Shown here: positions 7,982 through 15,899 of the stretch, in pieces | How the letters are laid out: every line of letters starts with the position of its first letter | How positions within the stretch are numbered: position 1 is the first letter of the stretch | Assembly (NCBI GenBank): GCA_021604365.1 | Contig: BQIZ01000005.1 | Location: forward strand, 1 to 54,649 | Length of the DNA stretch: 54,649 bases | Reading direction: 5' to 3' | Origin: Nitrospirales bacterium | GTDB lineage: Bacteria > Nitrospirota > Nitrospiria > Nitrospirales > UBA8639 | Position numbers and translations under genes: made by a program | The notes under the pieces: model-generated | What the model was told of the DNA's origin: nothing | The model's database searches: none | The model's input: the letters and a program-made list of their open reading frames with translations, nothing else

Positions 7982-8742
7982 CGGTAAGCGTCGACGGCTT
8001 GGTGAGCGGCAAACCACATAAAGGCTATGCCGGAAACATAATAGAGAATATCTTTGAGATTGAATAGCCCACGAATCAAACGTTCATAATGTTCGCTAAA
8101 AGAGAGATAGGACAGAATGTGTCCGATCGTGGTGTCGCCAACAATGCCTCCTAATGCCCCGAGCATCCAGAGACCTAAGATGCAGCCAAAGCTTAAAAAA
8201 GCCGCAATAATTTGATTCTCGGTCAATGCCGAGGCAAACAGACCAATGGATATGAGAAGGGCTCCCTGGAGGAACAGGGCGACATACCCAAGATAAATCG
8301 GTCGCCAATCAAAGGTTGCATAAGCGGAAAGTGTTATGGGGATAAGGCTTGTGAGTGATAACAGGCCGCTATAGACGATTATCACGCTCATGAACTTTCC
8401 GGAAACGATTTCATTCACGCCAATAGGAGACGTGAGAAGGAGCTCGAAGGTTCGGAGTTTGCGTTCTTCGGCGAACAGACGCATGGTGAGTAATGGCAGA
8501 ATAATCATGAGGATGAGGTTGATACTTCGAAAGAGTGGCCTGAACAGCATATCATTGAGGTTGAGTTGTGCGTAGGTGTTTTGAATTTGCATCAGGCGGA
8601 TAGCCTGGTTACTTGCATTGGCTGCTGCGGAATAGGCCAACAGGCCCACGATAGCCAAAAAGATAGCTGCGATGACATAGACCACTGGAGACACAAAAGC
8701 ACTTCGTAATTCTTTGGCAACAATCGTGTGAACGGGGGTCAT
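7972..8742 (-). CDS. ABC-2 type permease, GldF-like
   Basis: The 256-residue protein has six hydrophobic spans. It opens with ELRSAFVSPVVYVIAAIFLA and contains a typical ABC-2 loop, RLFAEERKLRTFELLLTSPI, whose EER..T.E.LL..P motif is diagnostic of GldF/NosY-like permeases. It would form the membrane channel served by the ATPase encoded 26 bases upstream. It overlaps the GldG-like gene at its 3' end, so the stoichiometry is probably coupled. Substrate is unknown. Confidence 0.88.
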   Translation of the reverse strand: MTPVHTIVAKELRSAFVSPVVYVIAAIFLAIVGLLAYSAAANASNQAIRLMQIQNTYAQLNLNDMLFRPLFRSINLILMIILPLLTMRLFAEERKLRTFELLLTSPIGVNEIVSGKFMSVIIVYSGLLSLTSLIPITLSAYATFDWRPIYLGYVALFLQGALLISIGLFASALTENQIIAAFLSFGCILGLWMLGALGGIVGDTTIGHILSYLSFSEHYERLIRGLFNLKDILYYVSGIAFMWFAAHQAVDAYRWK

Positions 8743-8768
8743 AATGGGAGTAATCCGGGTATCTGCGG

Positions 8769-9734
8769 TTAGTGTGGACCACCAGGCGTACTGATGTTGG
8801 GAGCGCTGGGAGTGTTGGTTTGTGTGAGCACCTTAAAGGCATCCTCAAGGGTGAGAGGTTGGGTTTTTAATTCCAGGAGGCCCACTTTGCGTGAGACGAT
8901 GAATTGGGTCAATTCCTCTCGAATATCACGGCCCATCTGCGTGTCCAGAAAATAAGTGTGCGCTGTTGCCCCTTGGGAGACTCGAATGACTCCGGGAATA
9001 TGGTGAAGCGCCTCCAACAGGTCTGGGTCCGATTGCTTTACGGTCAGGCTGAGCGTTTCCGATTCACGGAGTTTGGCCCCTAACTGTTCCGGCGTGTCCA
9101 CGGCGACGATTCGGCCACGGTGAATGATAATGACTCGCTGGCAAATAGCGGTTGCCTCCGCCAGCAGATGTGTACTTAAAATAATAGTGTGGGATCCCGC
9201 CAGGCTTTTAATGAGTTCCCTAATCTCAATGATTTGATTTGGGTCTAACCCTGTCGTTGGTTCGTCCAAAATCAAAACGGGAGGATCGTGCAAAAGAGCT
9301 TGTGCCAGGCCAACTCGTTGTCGATATCCACGGGATAAATGTCCAATGACTCGGCCCCGAACATCAGCCAGTCCCGTCTGAGTAATGATGGTATCCATCC
9401 GTTCTGTCAATTGGTCATCAGGAAGTCGTTTAATTCTTCCCACAAAGGTTAAATATTCACTAACGGTGAGTTCCAGATAGAGAGGCGGGGTTTCAGGGAG
9501 GTATCCGATATGTTTTTTGACTTCCCATGGTGACTCCAGGCAATCAAACCCTGCAATACGAACGGTCCCTAGGGTTGGGGGCATGAAACCTGTCAAAATA
9601 CGCATTGTCGTGGTTTTTCCTGCGCCATTTGGCCCCAGAAATGCCACAATTTCTCCCTTATTGATAGAGAAAGAGATGTCATCCAACGCGGTTGCGTTCC
9701 CGTAGCGTTTGGTCACATGTTGAACGTTAATCAT
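8769..9734 (-). CDS. ABC transporter ATP-binding protein, GldA-like
   Basis: This is the 321-residue ATPase of the exporter. Walker A is GPNGAGKTT (about 34-42). The signature region is LSRGYRQRVGLAQALLHDPP, Walker B is VLILDEPTTGLDP, and the H-loop is ILSTHLLAEA. A C-terminal extension of about 90 residues is typical of GldA/CcmA-like subunits. The longer frame from 9845 adds a stretch with no domain character, and MINVQHVTKRYGN is the usual N-terminus, so ATG 9734 was chosen. A promoter lies 75-105 bases upstream. Order ATPase, permease, GldG, DUF4340 is the standard one for this transporter class. Confidence 0.9.
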   Translation of the reverse strand: MINVQHVTKRYGNATALDDISFSINKGEIVAFLGPNGAGKTTTMRILTGFMPPTLGTVRIAGFDCLESPWEVKKHIGYLPETPPLYLELTVSEYLTFVGRIKRLPDDQLTERMDTIITQTGLADVRGRVIGHLSRGYRQRVGLAQALLHDPPVLILDEPTTGLDPNQIIEIRELIKSLAGSHTIILSTHLLAEATAICQRVIIIHRGRIVAVDTPEQLGAKLRESETLSLTVKQSDPDLLEALHHIPGVIRVSQGATAHTYFLDTQMGRDIREELTQFIVSRKVGLLELKTQPLTLEDAFKVLTQTNTPSAPNISTPGGPH

Positions 9735-9809
9735 ACGGATGCCCAGCGAGTTGTGTCGTGAGATGGTGAGAAAAGTGACTTTAAACAGCAATGCCTCGAC
9801 AGGAGTCCG

Positions 9810-9839
9810 ATCATACCTATGTGAAAAAAAATCCGTCAA
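9810..9839 (-). promoter_or_regulatory. Predicted sigma-70 promoter of the Gld-type operon
   Basis: On the minus strand TTGACG (9839-9834) and TATGAT (9815-9810) are separated by 18 bases. Both hexamers differ from consensus at one position each. The expected transcript start near 9803 leaves a leader of about 70 bases before ATG 9734. It is back to back with the plus-strand promoter at 9870. Confidence 0.5.
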
Positions 9840-9869
9840 GTTCAAACATGAGGGCAGTGCCGACCCAGA

Positions 9870-9897
9870 TTGACTCTTTTGTTGAAAGTTGTATGAT
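9870..9897 (+). promoter_or_regulatory. Predicted sigma-70 promoter of the Pal gene
   Basis: TTGACT (9870-9875) and TATGAT (9892-9897) are separated by 16 bases, close to consensus at both boxes. The predicted start near 9904 gives a leader of about 75 bases before the TTG start at 9979. Only 30 bases separate the two divergent -35 boxes, so one regulator could act on both operons. Confidence 0.5.
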
Positions 9898-9978
9898 AGA
9901 TTTACCTTTAGAGATGATTGGGCCGTAGGAGGGATGGAACTTCTAGCTTGCCTTGGTATATTGGAGTAACGGCCACCA

Positions 9979-10596
9979 TTGAGGAAGTTGTTTCAGGGAA
10001 ATTATGCAGTCCTTGGGTTTTTAGTTGCCCTTCTGAGTGGGTGTAGTTCCTGGCATCATGTGGCAATCGTCAGTCATGGTGCTGACTTGAGGAGTGAATC
10101 TTCCGATTCTTCTCCTCCTTCGTTGGGGGCTGACCCATCCGTTTCTGTGCCAAAGCCGGAACCATCTCTTCCCATCGTTTCGCAACCTATAATATCAGAG
10201 AATCTTCCACCAGAAATGAGTTCGGGCATTACTGCCGAATCTGCGGATGACTCCCTTCTCCCTTGGAAGTTGGAAGATGTGTATTTTGACTATGACCAAT
10301 ATTCCATAGAGAAGGAGGCTGTACCTATCCTGAGGCAGAACGCCCAGGTACTTCTGAAACGATATCCTTCTCGTGAAGTATTGATTGAAGGGCATTGTGA
10401 TGAACGGGGAACTGAGGAATACAACCTTGTTCTGGGTGAGCGACGCGCGATGGCGGTGAAGAATTACCTGGTGGATTTAGGGGTAGCCGCTTCCTCTATT
10501 CGAGTCCTCAGTTTAGGAAAACATGAACCCTTTTGTCTTCAGGCCACCCTTCGGTGTTTTCAGCAGAATCGGCGAGCCCACTTTGTGTTGAAGTAA
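9979..10596 (+). CDS. pal: Peptidoglycan-associated lipoprotein (OmpA/Pal family)
   Basis: The 205-residue protein begins with a lipoprotein signal (VLGFLVALLSGC, Cys22), then a Ser/Pro-rich linker to about 90. The C-terminal OmpA domain has VYFDYDQYSIEKEAVPILR, VLIEGHCDERGTEEYN and LGERRAMAVKNYLVDLGV, ending in QQNRRAHFVLK. The peptidoglycan-binding residues (Asp of the GHCDERG motif and Arg of NRRA) are present. Pal ties the outer membrane to the wall as part of Tol-Pal. The start is TTG with GGAG 13 bases upstream; no in-frame ATG precedes the signal. The tol genes are not in the window, so Pal stands alone here. Confidence 0.88.
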   Translation: MRKLFQGNYAVLGFLVALLSGCSSWHHVAIVSHGADLRSESSDSSPPSLGADPSVSVPKPEPSLPIVSQPIISENLPPEMSSGITAESADDSLLPWKLEDVYFDYDQYSIEKEAVPILRQNAQVLLKRYPSREVLIEGHCDERGTEEYNLVLGERRAMAVKNYLVDLGVAASSIRVLSLGKHEPFCLQATLRCFQQNRRAHFVLK

Positions 10597-10790
10597 TACT
10601 GAGATCTTTACCTCAATGCGTTGCCTCTTCAGTCGGAGTACGTGTTCAGAACTCATGGGGATTGGGTCCATCTTGGCTGTCCCTCCTTTTAGGCTATTGA
10701 AGGAGTCCAAATCGCGGGATATCTTGGGAGAAAAATTGCAAGTCTCTCAACGAAATTCTAGCTCTTTTCCTCAAAATGAGGAGGACGTCT

Positions 10791-11162
10791 ATGCGATTTT
10801 GGTCTCTAATAATCTGGTTCCTCCTATTGCTTCCTTCGTCGGCCCTCCCGGAGGTATGGGATTTTTCCTGCACCGAAGCTGTCTCGCTTTTGAGGGCAGC
10901 TCAGGACCGGGTCGTCCGTAAGCATGACCAATTGCAGGAAGCTAAATTTAGTCTCCGGCATGCCCCAAAAGAATTTGATGGGTGCAGGCGGAGTCATCGT
11001 GGATTTCAAGGGGGAGAGATTTTTTGTGTGACTCATCAATCTCCTCAAGGGAATCTTTTGAGAGAAATCCTTGTTGCTCAACGAAGCCTTGATGCCTCAG
11101 TCCAAGAATTTACAAAATACCAGAAAGGTCTGGTCCCTGCCTGCTCAGTGGCTTCTCCCTAA
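10791..11162 (+). CDS. Hypothetical exported protein, 123 aa
   Basis: ATG 10791 follows a clear GAGGAGG box, so I prefer it to the ATG five codons earlier. The first 20 residues (MRFWSLIIWFLLLLPSSALP) form a cleavable signal. The mature part is helical and charged, with a conserved-looking four-cysteine spacing (CTEA, GCRRS, IFCVTH, PACS), which could make two periplasmic disulfides. It lies about 195 bases after the Pal gene on the same strand and may be expressed with it. I do not recognise a family. Confidence 0.6.
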   Translation: MRFWSLIIWFLLLLPSSALPEVWDFSCTEAVSLLRAAQDRVVRKHDQLQEAKFSLRHAPKEFDGCRRSHRGFQGGEIFCVTHQSPQGNLLREILVAQRSLDASVQEFTKYQKGLVPACSVASP

Positions 11163-11513
11163 GCAGTTAATCTTTTCCCCCCACTCGTACTGCATCCCCG
11201 CCAACAAGTACGGTTTCCGAGGATGTTGCTCGTTCGATTCTGCTGACAGGTCTTGGCTTCAGTTGAATTCATCAACTTGCAATGCTTGTTTTTTATTCCT
11301 CGCCGACGTGAGCAACTTTAATCATTGGTTCTGGCCCTCAGGAGAGATTTTGTCGGTTTTGGTATTCATGCTTGATACGTCTGATGCCGTCTCTGAGCGA
11401 TCCGTCGTTTTTAATGCAGGATATAATGCTTAGGTTTATTTGTTTGAATCTCAATCAGTGCCCCTGAATGACTAGGAGCTGCTTTCCCCATCGATAGGAG
11501 GAAGAGACCTTTG
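11163..11513. other. Intergenic region without recognisable content
   Basis: I see no gene, RNA or strong repeat in these 351 bases. Open frames on both strands lack start signals. The last 20 bases hold the AGGAGG ribosome binding site of the following YdcF-like gene. Confidence 0.5.
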
Positions 11514-12305
11514 ATGCTCAGTTTTAAAAAAATTTTGGCCTCATTTTTTTCTCCTCTCTCTCTTTCCATCGAGATAATTGCTTGTGGGCTACTCCTGTTG
11601 TGTCTTTCCCGGAAGCAAAATGTTGGGAAAATTCTGATTACCCTGGGGTTCATTCTACTTGTTGTCAGCGGTTACGAAGGAGTCTCTGGGCGAATCATAC
11701 ATACCCTGGAATCAGAATATCCTCCCATTAATCTTTCTCAGGTTGTGCCTTCTGGAGGTGGCGCAAACGCACAAGGTTCCGTGAAATGGATTGTTGTCCT
11801 GGCCAGTGGCATTGTTGGAGATGCGACGTTGCCTTATCAACTTCAAGTGTCCCATTATTCCCGTGTTCGGCTGATGGAGGGGATTCGGCTTCATCGCCTG
11901 CTACCCGGCAGCAAAATTATCTTGACAGGGGGGACTGGATTTGATGGGTCCCCTGAAGCAACCACAATGAGTAGGGTTGCCGAGGAATTGGGCGTCAATC
12001 GGGCAGATATGGTTCTGGAGGTTGAATCCCGAGATACCAAAGATCATCCTCACTATGTTCGAGAAATCGTCCATGATGAGCCTTTTATCCTGGTGACAAG
12101 TGCCTTCCATATGCCACGAGCGGTCAGATTATTTCAAAAACAGGGTCTAATTCCAATTCCAGCATCAACGGGACAATGGGTTCCTCCCATGCAGTTTTGG
12201 TCTTTAGTGAACTTTTTTCCCAGTTCCACAGGCGTGCGCCTTGCCGAATTAGCCTATCATGAATATCTGGGATTATTGTGGGCTTGGTTTCAAGACCAGA
12301 TTTAA
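11514..12305 (+). CDS. YdcF/ElyC/SanA-like DUF218 membrane protein
   Basis: The 263-residue protein has two N-terminal spans (about 14-33 and 39-58), then a DUF218 domain: WIVVLASGIVGDATL, SRVRLMEGIRLHRLLPGSKI, ILTGGTGFDGSPEATTMSRV, and the C-terminal FILVTSAFHMPRAVRLFQKQ. The conserved GG, E-A and TSAFHMPRA motifs are all there. ElyC homologues act in envelope integrity and undecaprenyl-phosphate-dependent polymer synthesis. That role is inferred by family. The first in-frame codon is TTG, but ATG 11514 has AGGAGG at a good distance and is preferred. Confidence 0.85.
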   Translation: MLSFKKILASFFSPLSLSIEIIACGLLLLCLSRKQNVGKILITLGFILLVVSGYEGVSGRIIHTLESEYPPINLSQVVPSGGGANAQGSVKWIVVLASGIVGDATLPYQLQVSHYSRVRLMEGIRLHRLLPGSKIILTGGTGFDGSPEATTMSRVAEELGVNRADMVLEVESRDTKDHPHYVREIVHDEPFILVTSAFHMPRAVRLFQKQGLIPIPASTGQWVPPMQFWSLVNFFPSSTGVRLAELAYHEYLGLLWAWFQDQI

Positions 12306-12513
12306 TGATTCGTGATGAGACTCGCTGAATCTTGAGCTTCAAAGAGGGATTAAAAATTAGTCTGGAAGGTTGGTGCCCCTACCCTGAGCGGGGGTGAGTT
12401 TACAGCAGGCCCTTATTTCTCGGCTTGGGCTGTCCGATAGAGATGGAAAAGAATGTAATCGGATAGGTTGCTTTACTAATGATACCTGAGACTTTTTGGA
12501 GATCAGTAAACGT

Positions 12514-12837
12514 ATGATTGGGCAAAAATGTGGGGGAGGAGCCCTTATTTTGTGTCTAAGTGTTTTTTCGATGGGGGGGTGTAGTATTTGGGAATCGTAT
12601 TCCCATCCGGACCATGGTCCTACTCGTGCTGATCGTATTTGCCATCCCTATGGGGACTGCGTGCAAGGAATATGGGTTGCCACCGAAAGAGCAGAGACGG
12701 GTACGGCTGAAGCACATTCGCATTGTGTTACGCAGGTTGGTGCAGAGCAGGGGAACGATTGGAAGAAGGAGTCGGTCACTCAGGGATTGGAAATAGGTGA
12801 GTGCATGGAACAACGTGGCTTTTTGCTCAAGCAGTGA
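12514..12837 (+). CDS. Small lipoprotein, 107 aa
   Basis: The N-terminus GGGALILCLSVFSMGGC ends in a lipobox with Cys23. The mature part is short and polar with paired cysteines (RICHPYGDC, HSHCVTQ, GECMEQRGF), a pattern seen in small outer-membrane lipoproteins with disulfides. An alternative TTG start lies six codons upstream; GGAG at 12 bases favours ATG only weakly. No domain is recognised. The gene stands alone between the YdcF-like gene and a convergent lipoprotein gene. Confidence 0.6.
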   Translation: MIGQKCGGGALILCLSVFSMGGCSIWESYSHPDHGPTRADRICHPYGDCVQGIWVATERAETGTAEAHSHCVTQVGAEQGNDWKKESVTQGLEIGECMEQRGFLLKQ

Positions 12838-12961
12838 TAGAAGGGGAAAGTTTCATTAAGTCATCCTAAGCAAGTGATCTCCTACTACTCATTTGCACAC
12901 CTCTCTTGACCCTTTCGTGTTGCGTGTGGCTGAAGAAAGTAATCATTTACCATATGCAAGG

Positions 12962-13513
12962 TTATCCCTCTTGGCCATTCGAATCGGTCGCGGTTACACA
13001 GATTGTGGCATGAAGGGTTTCCTCTGGTTTAATTTTGAAAAGAACGTTTTCTTGAATGGTCCCCCCCCCTCCTGGATTGGTCGCCTTGATCTCTTTATAT
13101 TTGAGAAATCCTTTTCCTATATCTTGGTAAATGGTAGTCTTGGCAAGATTTGTTAGTGTCTCGCCGTTAGCTTTTGTTGTGGGTTCCATGTATGAAATGT
13201 TGACAACAGGGCTGGAAGCCGTAACCGTGATTTTGGCAGAGGTGAGACAGTTCGAGGCAGCTTTCCTTTCAGAAGTAGACATCTGCGGAGATATAGGTTG
13301 AGGCTCATCTGAGAAAACGAATGAATTAGTTGGGTTCGAAGGTATATCGGCCTGAGGGGTATTTTCGTTGGTGGATGGGAGTTCAGAGGGAAGACAAGAG
13401 GGGCGAAGCCAGCATAATGCTGTGTCCAGCCTTTCCTGAGATTGTGGAGATGAGCAGGCAAGAAAACTGGAGCAAAGAGCCAGGATCATGAGAGATCGGA
13501 TTTTAATTCTCAC
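12962..13513 (-). CDS. Lipoprotein with a beta-sandwich-like C-terminal region
   Basis: The 183-residue protein starts with MRIKIRSLMILALCSSFLAC, a lipoprotein signal with Cys20. A low-complexity Pro/Ser/Asn linker runs to about 85. The C-terminal 95 residues are strand-rich (AKITVTASSPVVNISYMEPT, TLHATICVTATDSNGQEG), which suggests a fibronectin- or Ig-like fold. No enzyme motif is visible. It faces kdsC across about 200 bases. Family not recognised; the exported nature is well supported. Confidence 0.65.
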   Translation of the reverse strand: MRIKIRSLMILALCSSFLACSSPQSQERLDTALCWLRPSCLPSELPSTNENTPQADIPSNPTNSFVFSDEPQPISPQMSTSERKAASNCLTSAKITVTASSPVVNISYMEPTTKANGETLTNLAKTTIYQDIGKGFLKYKEIKATNPGGGGTIQENVLFKIKPEETLHATICVTATDSNGQEG

Positions 13514-13710
13514 AGGTGATGGTACTCTTTAGCCGGTTTTGCAAAGCTGGGTTGCGACAATAATACTTTAATCGGACGATTGATTTTTGAGGTTGCCTGC
13601 CTTTGTATTCTATCCCTCCTATGGTCTTAACGGAAGGCCCGCCTTAAGCTAAGGGGTATCATCAGGCTAACCGGATATGAAATGTGAAATAGAAAGGTAG
13701 ACTTGAACAG

Positions 13711-14292
13711 GTGAGAAAAAAACAATCAATTGCTTCTTTGTCCAAAGGTGTAAAAACAGTAAAATCTCTCAAAAAAAAGGATTCTCCCCGATCGGTAAGT
13801 AAGCCGGATAAAGTTTTAAAAGCGCTGAGACTGTTTGCAACTGATGTGGATGGGGTTTTGACCGATGCCGGCATGTATTATGGGGAATCAGGGGAAGAAT
13901 TAAAAAAGTTTCACACCCGTGATGGCATGGGGATTAAACTTTTACAGGCTCAAGGGTTGATCACCGCTATAATTACAATGGAAAACACCAAAATCGTCGC
14001 TCGGCGAGGAAAAAAACTTGGCATTCCCGAAGTGTTTCAGGGAGCGAAGGATAAGGTGGCGGTCCTTGGTCATTTGTCTGAAAAATACGAAATCCCTTTT
14101 GCGCAAATGGCTTATATTGGAGATGACGTGAATGACGTAGAGGCATTGAAAACTGTGGGATATGCCGCAGCTCCTGCGGATTGTGTGGAGCAAGTCCGTC
14201 AAGTTGTGCATTATGTTTGCAAAAAAAATGGAGGTGAGGGAGCTGTTCGGGAATTTATCGATAAAATTTTGGCTGTGAAAAACCCTCAGTAG
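13711..14292 (+). CDS. KdsC-like HAD phosphatase (nonulosonate-phosphate phosphatase family)
   Basis: The 193-residue protein contains the C0-type HAD core: LFATDVDGVLTDAGMYYGES (Asp45 nucleophile, Asp47), HTRDGMGIKLLQAQG, ITMENTKIVARRGKKLGI, and the metal loop YIGDDVNDVEAL. This family hydrolyses 3-deoxy-octulosonate 8-phosphate in LPS Kdo synthesis. Motif 2 reads T-M-E-N rather than the usual T-G-R of KdsC. A Glu there is known from the related KDN-9-phosphate phosphatase, so the substrate could be a nine-carbon sugar acid. A basic 35-residue N-terminal extension precedes the fold. GTG is the only reasonable start and its ribosome site is weak. Confidence 0.82.
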   Translation: MRKKQSIASLSKGVKTVKSLKKKDSPRSVSKPDKVLKALRLFATDVDGVLTDAGMYYGESGEELKKFHTRDGMGIKLLQAQGLITAIITMENTKIVARRGKKLGIPEVFQGAKDKVAVLGHLSEKYEIPFAQMAYIGDDVNDVEALKTVGYAAAPADCVEQVRQVVHYVCKKNGGEGAVREFIDKILAVKNPQ

Positions 14293-14427
14293 CCTTACAA
14301 GTATTTATTGTCTTTTTGAATGCCAACATTCGAGAACATGAGGTGTGGGTTTATAATCTATACCAAAATAATTATGGTCTTCCATCTGGTCCATTGGACT
14401 AGTTGAAACGATTTTTAGGAAAAAATT

Positions 14428-15876
14428 ATGAATGGTCATGTCTATGGAGTGATTTTAGCTGGAGGAAGTGGTACCCGGTTTTGGCCATTGAGCCGGGAAC
14501 GATTTCCCAAGCAATTGTTGAGAATATTGGGAGAAGGAACTCTCCTACAACAGACCTTTGAGCGTCTATTACAAAAAATTCCTGCGAATCGGATGGCCAT
14601 TGTCACCAACGCGGTTCAAGCGGAATCCATCAAGCTCCAACTGAATCAATGGAAAGATGACATCGCCGGAAATGTAATCCTTGAGCCGGAAGGAAGAAAT
14701 ACCGCACCTGCTATCGCTTTAGCTGCCTTACAATTGATACATCAAGATCCTGAAGCGGTGATGGTAGTGGTCCCCGCTGATCATGTTGTGAAGGCCTCCA
14801 AGAAGTTCATGCGAGCCGTACAATTTGCGAGTGAATTGGCGGTGGAAGGGCATCTTGTGACGTTTGGGATTCAGCCGACTCGTCCTGAGACAGGTTATGG
14901 CTATATTCAGCCTTTGAAGCGGGGGAAGGTAGGGACCAAAGGCGATTTCATCGGCTATTCGGTTAGCCGTTTTGTTGAAAAGCCGAACCTCACAACTGCC
15001 AGGCGCTATTGGCGATCTGGAAACTATTTTTGGAATAGCGGGATTTTTGTCTGGAAAGCTTCACAGATTTTATCAGAAATAGCCATTCATCGACCGGCGT
15101 TATCCAAGTTGTTGAGTGGTATTAAGCGTCGAATGGGAAGTGAGGAGTTCCCCTCATACCTTCGGAAGGTGTATGCCAAAGTCGAATCGCTTTCCATCGA
15201 CAATGCGGTGATGGAGCATTCTTCTCGAAGCGTGGTCGTACCAATAGACTTTGGTTGGTCGGATGTGGGGAGTTGGAGTAGCTTGGAGGAAGTGGTCCCC
15301 CTGGATAAAGATGGAAATGTCCGGAATGGGAATATTATCGATCTGGGAAGCCGCAACTCAGTGCTATTTGCGGATCGAAGGGTCGTTGCGACGATTGGCC
15401 TCAATAATATGGTGGTGGTGGACACCCCTGATGCCACTCTTGTCTGTCCTAAAGAGCGTACGCAAGATGTCAAAGCTGTCGTCAATCTGTTGAAACGACA
15501 GGGAGCCCCTGAACATTTAGAACACCGAACCGTGCATCGTCCTTGGGGTTCCTATACCGTCATGGAAGAGGGTAAAGGGTACAAAGTCAAGCGGATTGAA
15601 GTTACCCCTGGAAAACGGCTTTCCCTTCAACTCCATCATAAACGGAGTGAACATTGGGTGGTCATTGCAGGGACCGCCCGAGTGACCCGTGGCGAAGAAA
15701 TCTACGATTTGCAGGCTGGCATGAGTACAGGGATAGCCAGGGAAGTTCCGCATCGTTTAGAAAATCCTGGGCGGATCCCTTTAGAGATTATTGAAATTCA
15801 AAATGGGCCCTACCTGGGGGAAGATGATATCGTTCGACTTCAGGATGATTTTGGTAGATTGAGACCAATTGGGTAG
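14428..15876 (+). CDS. manC: Mannose-1-phosphate guanylyltransferase / mannose-6-phosphate isomerase
   Basis: This 482-residue bifunctional type II enzyme has the nucleotidyltransferase signature GVILAGGSGTRFWPLSRERF with FPKQL at 8-30, VVVPADHVV near 115, the sugar-binding FVEKPN near 187, and a C-terminal cupin isomerase part (RPWGSYTVMEEGKGYKVKRI, then LSLQLHHKRSEHWVV with metal ligands). It makes GDP-mannose from mannose-1-phosphate and can isomerise mannose-6-phosphate. It is 23 bases upstream of manB, giving a two-gene GDP-mannose module for LPS or exopolysaccharide. Length and motifs are complete. Confidence 0.95.
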   Translation: MNGHVYGVILAGGSGTRFWPLSRERFPKQLLRILGEGTLLQQTFERLLQKIPANRMAIVTNAVQAESIKLQLNQWKDDIAGNVILEPEGRNTAPAIALAALQLIHQDPEAVMVVVPADHVVKASKKFMRAVQFASELAVEGHLVTFGIQPTRPETGYGYIQPLKRGKVGTKGDFIGYSVSRFVEKPNLTTARRYWRSGNYFWNSGIFVWKASQILSEIAIHRPALSKLLSGIKRRMGSEEFPSYLRKVYAKVESLSIDNAVMEHSSRSVVVPIDFGWSDVGSWSSLEEVVPLDKDGNVRNGNIIDLGSRNSVLFADRRVVATIGLNNMVVVDTPDATLVCPKERTQDVKAVVNLLKRQGAPEHLEHRTVHRPWGSYTVMEEGKGYKVKRIEVTPGKRLSLQLHHKRSEHWVVIAGTARVTRGEEIYDLQAGMSTGIAREVPHRLENPGRIPLEIIEIQNGPYLGEDDIVRLQDDFGRLRPIG

Positions 15877-15899
15877 GCCTCGGAGGGAAAGAAAGCCGG

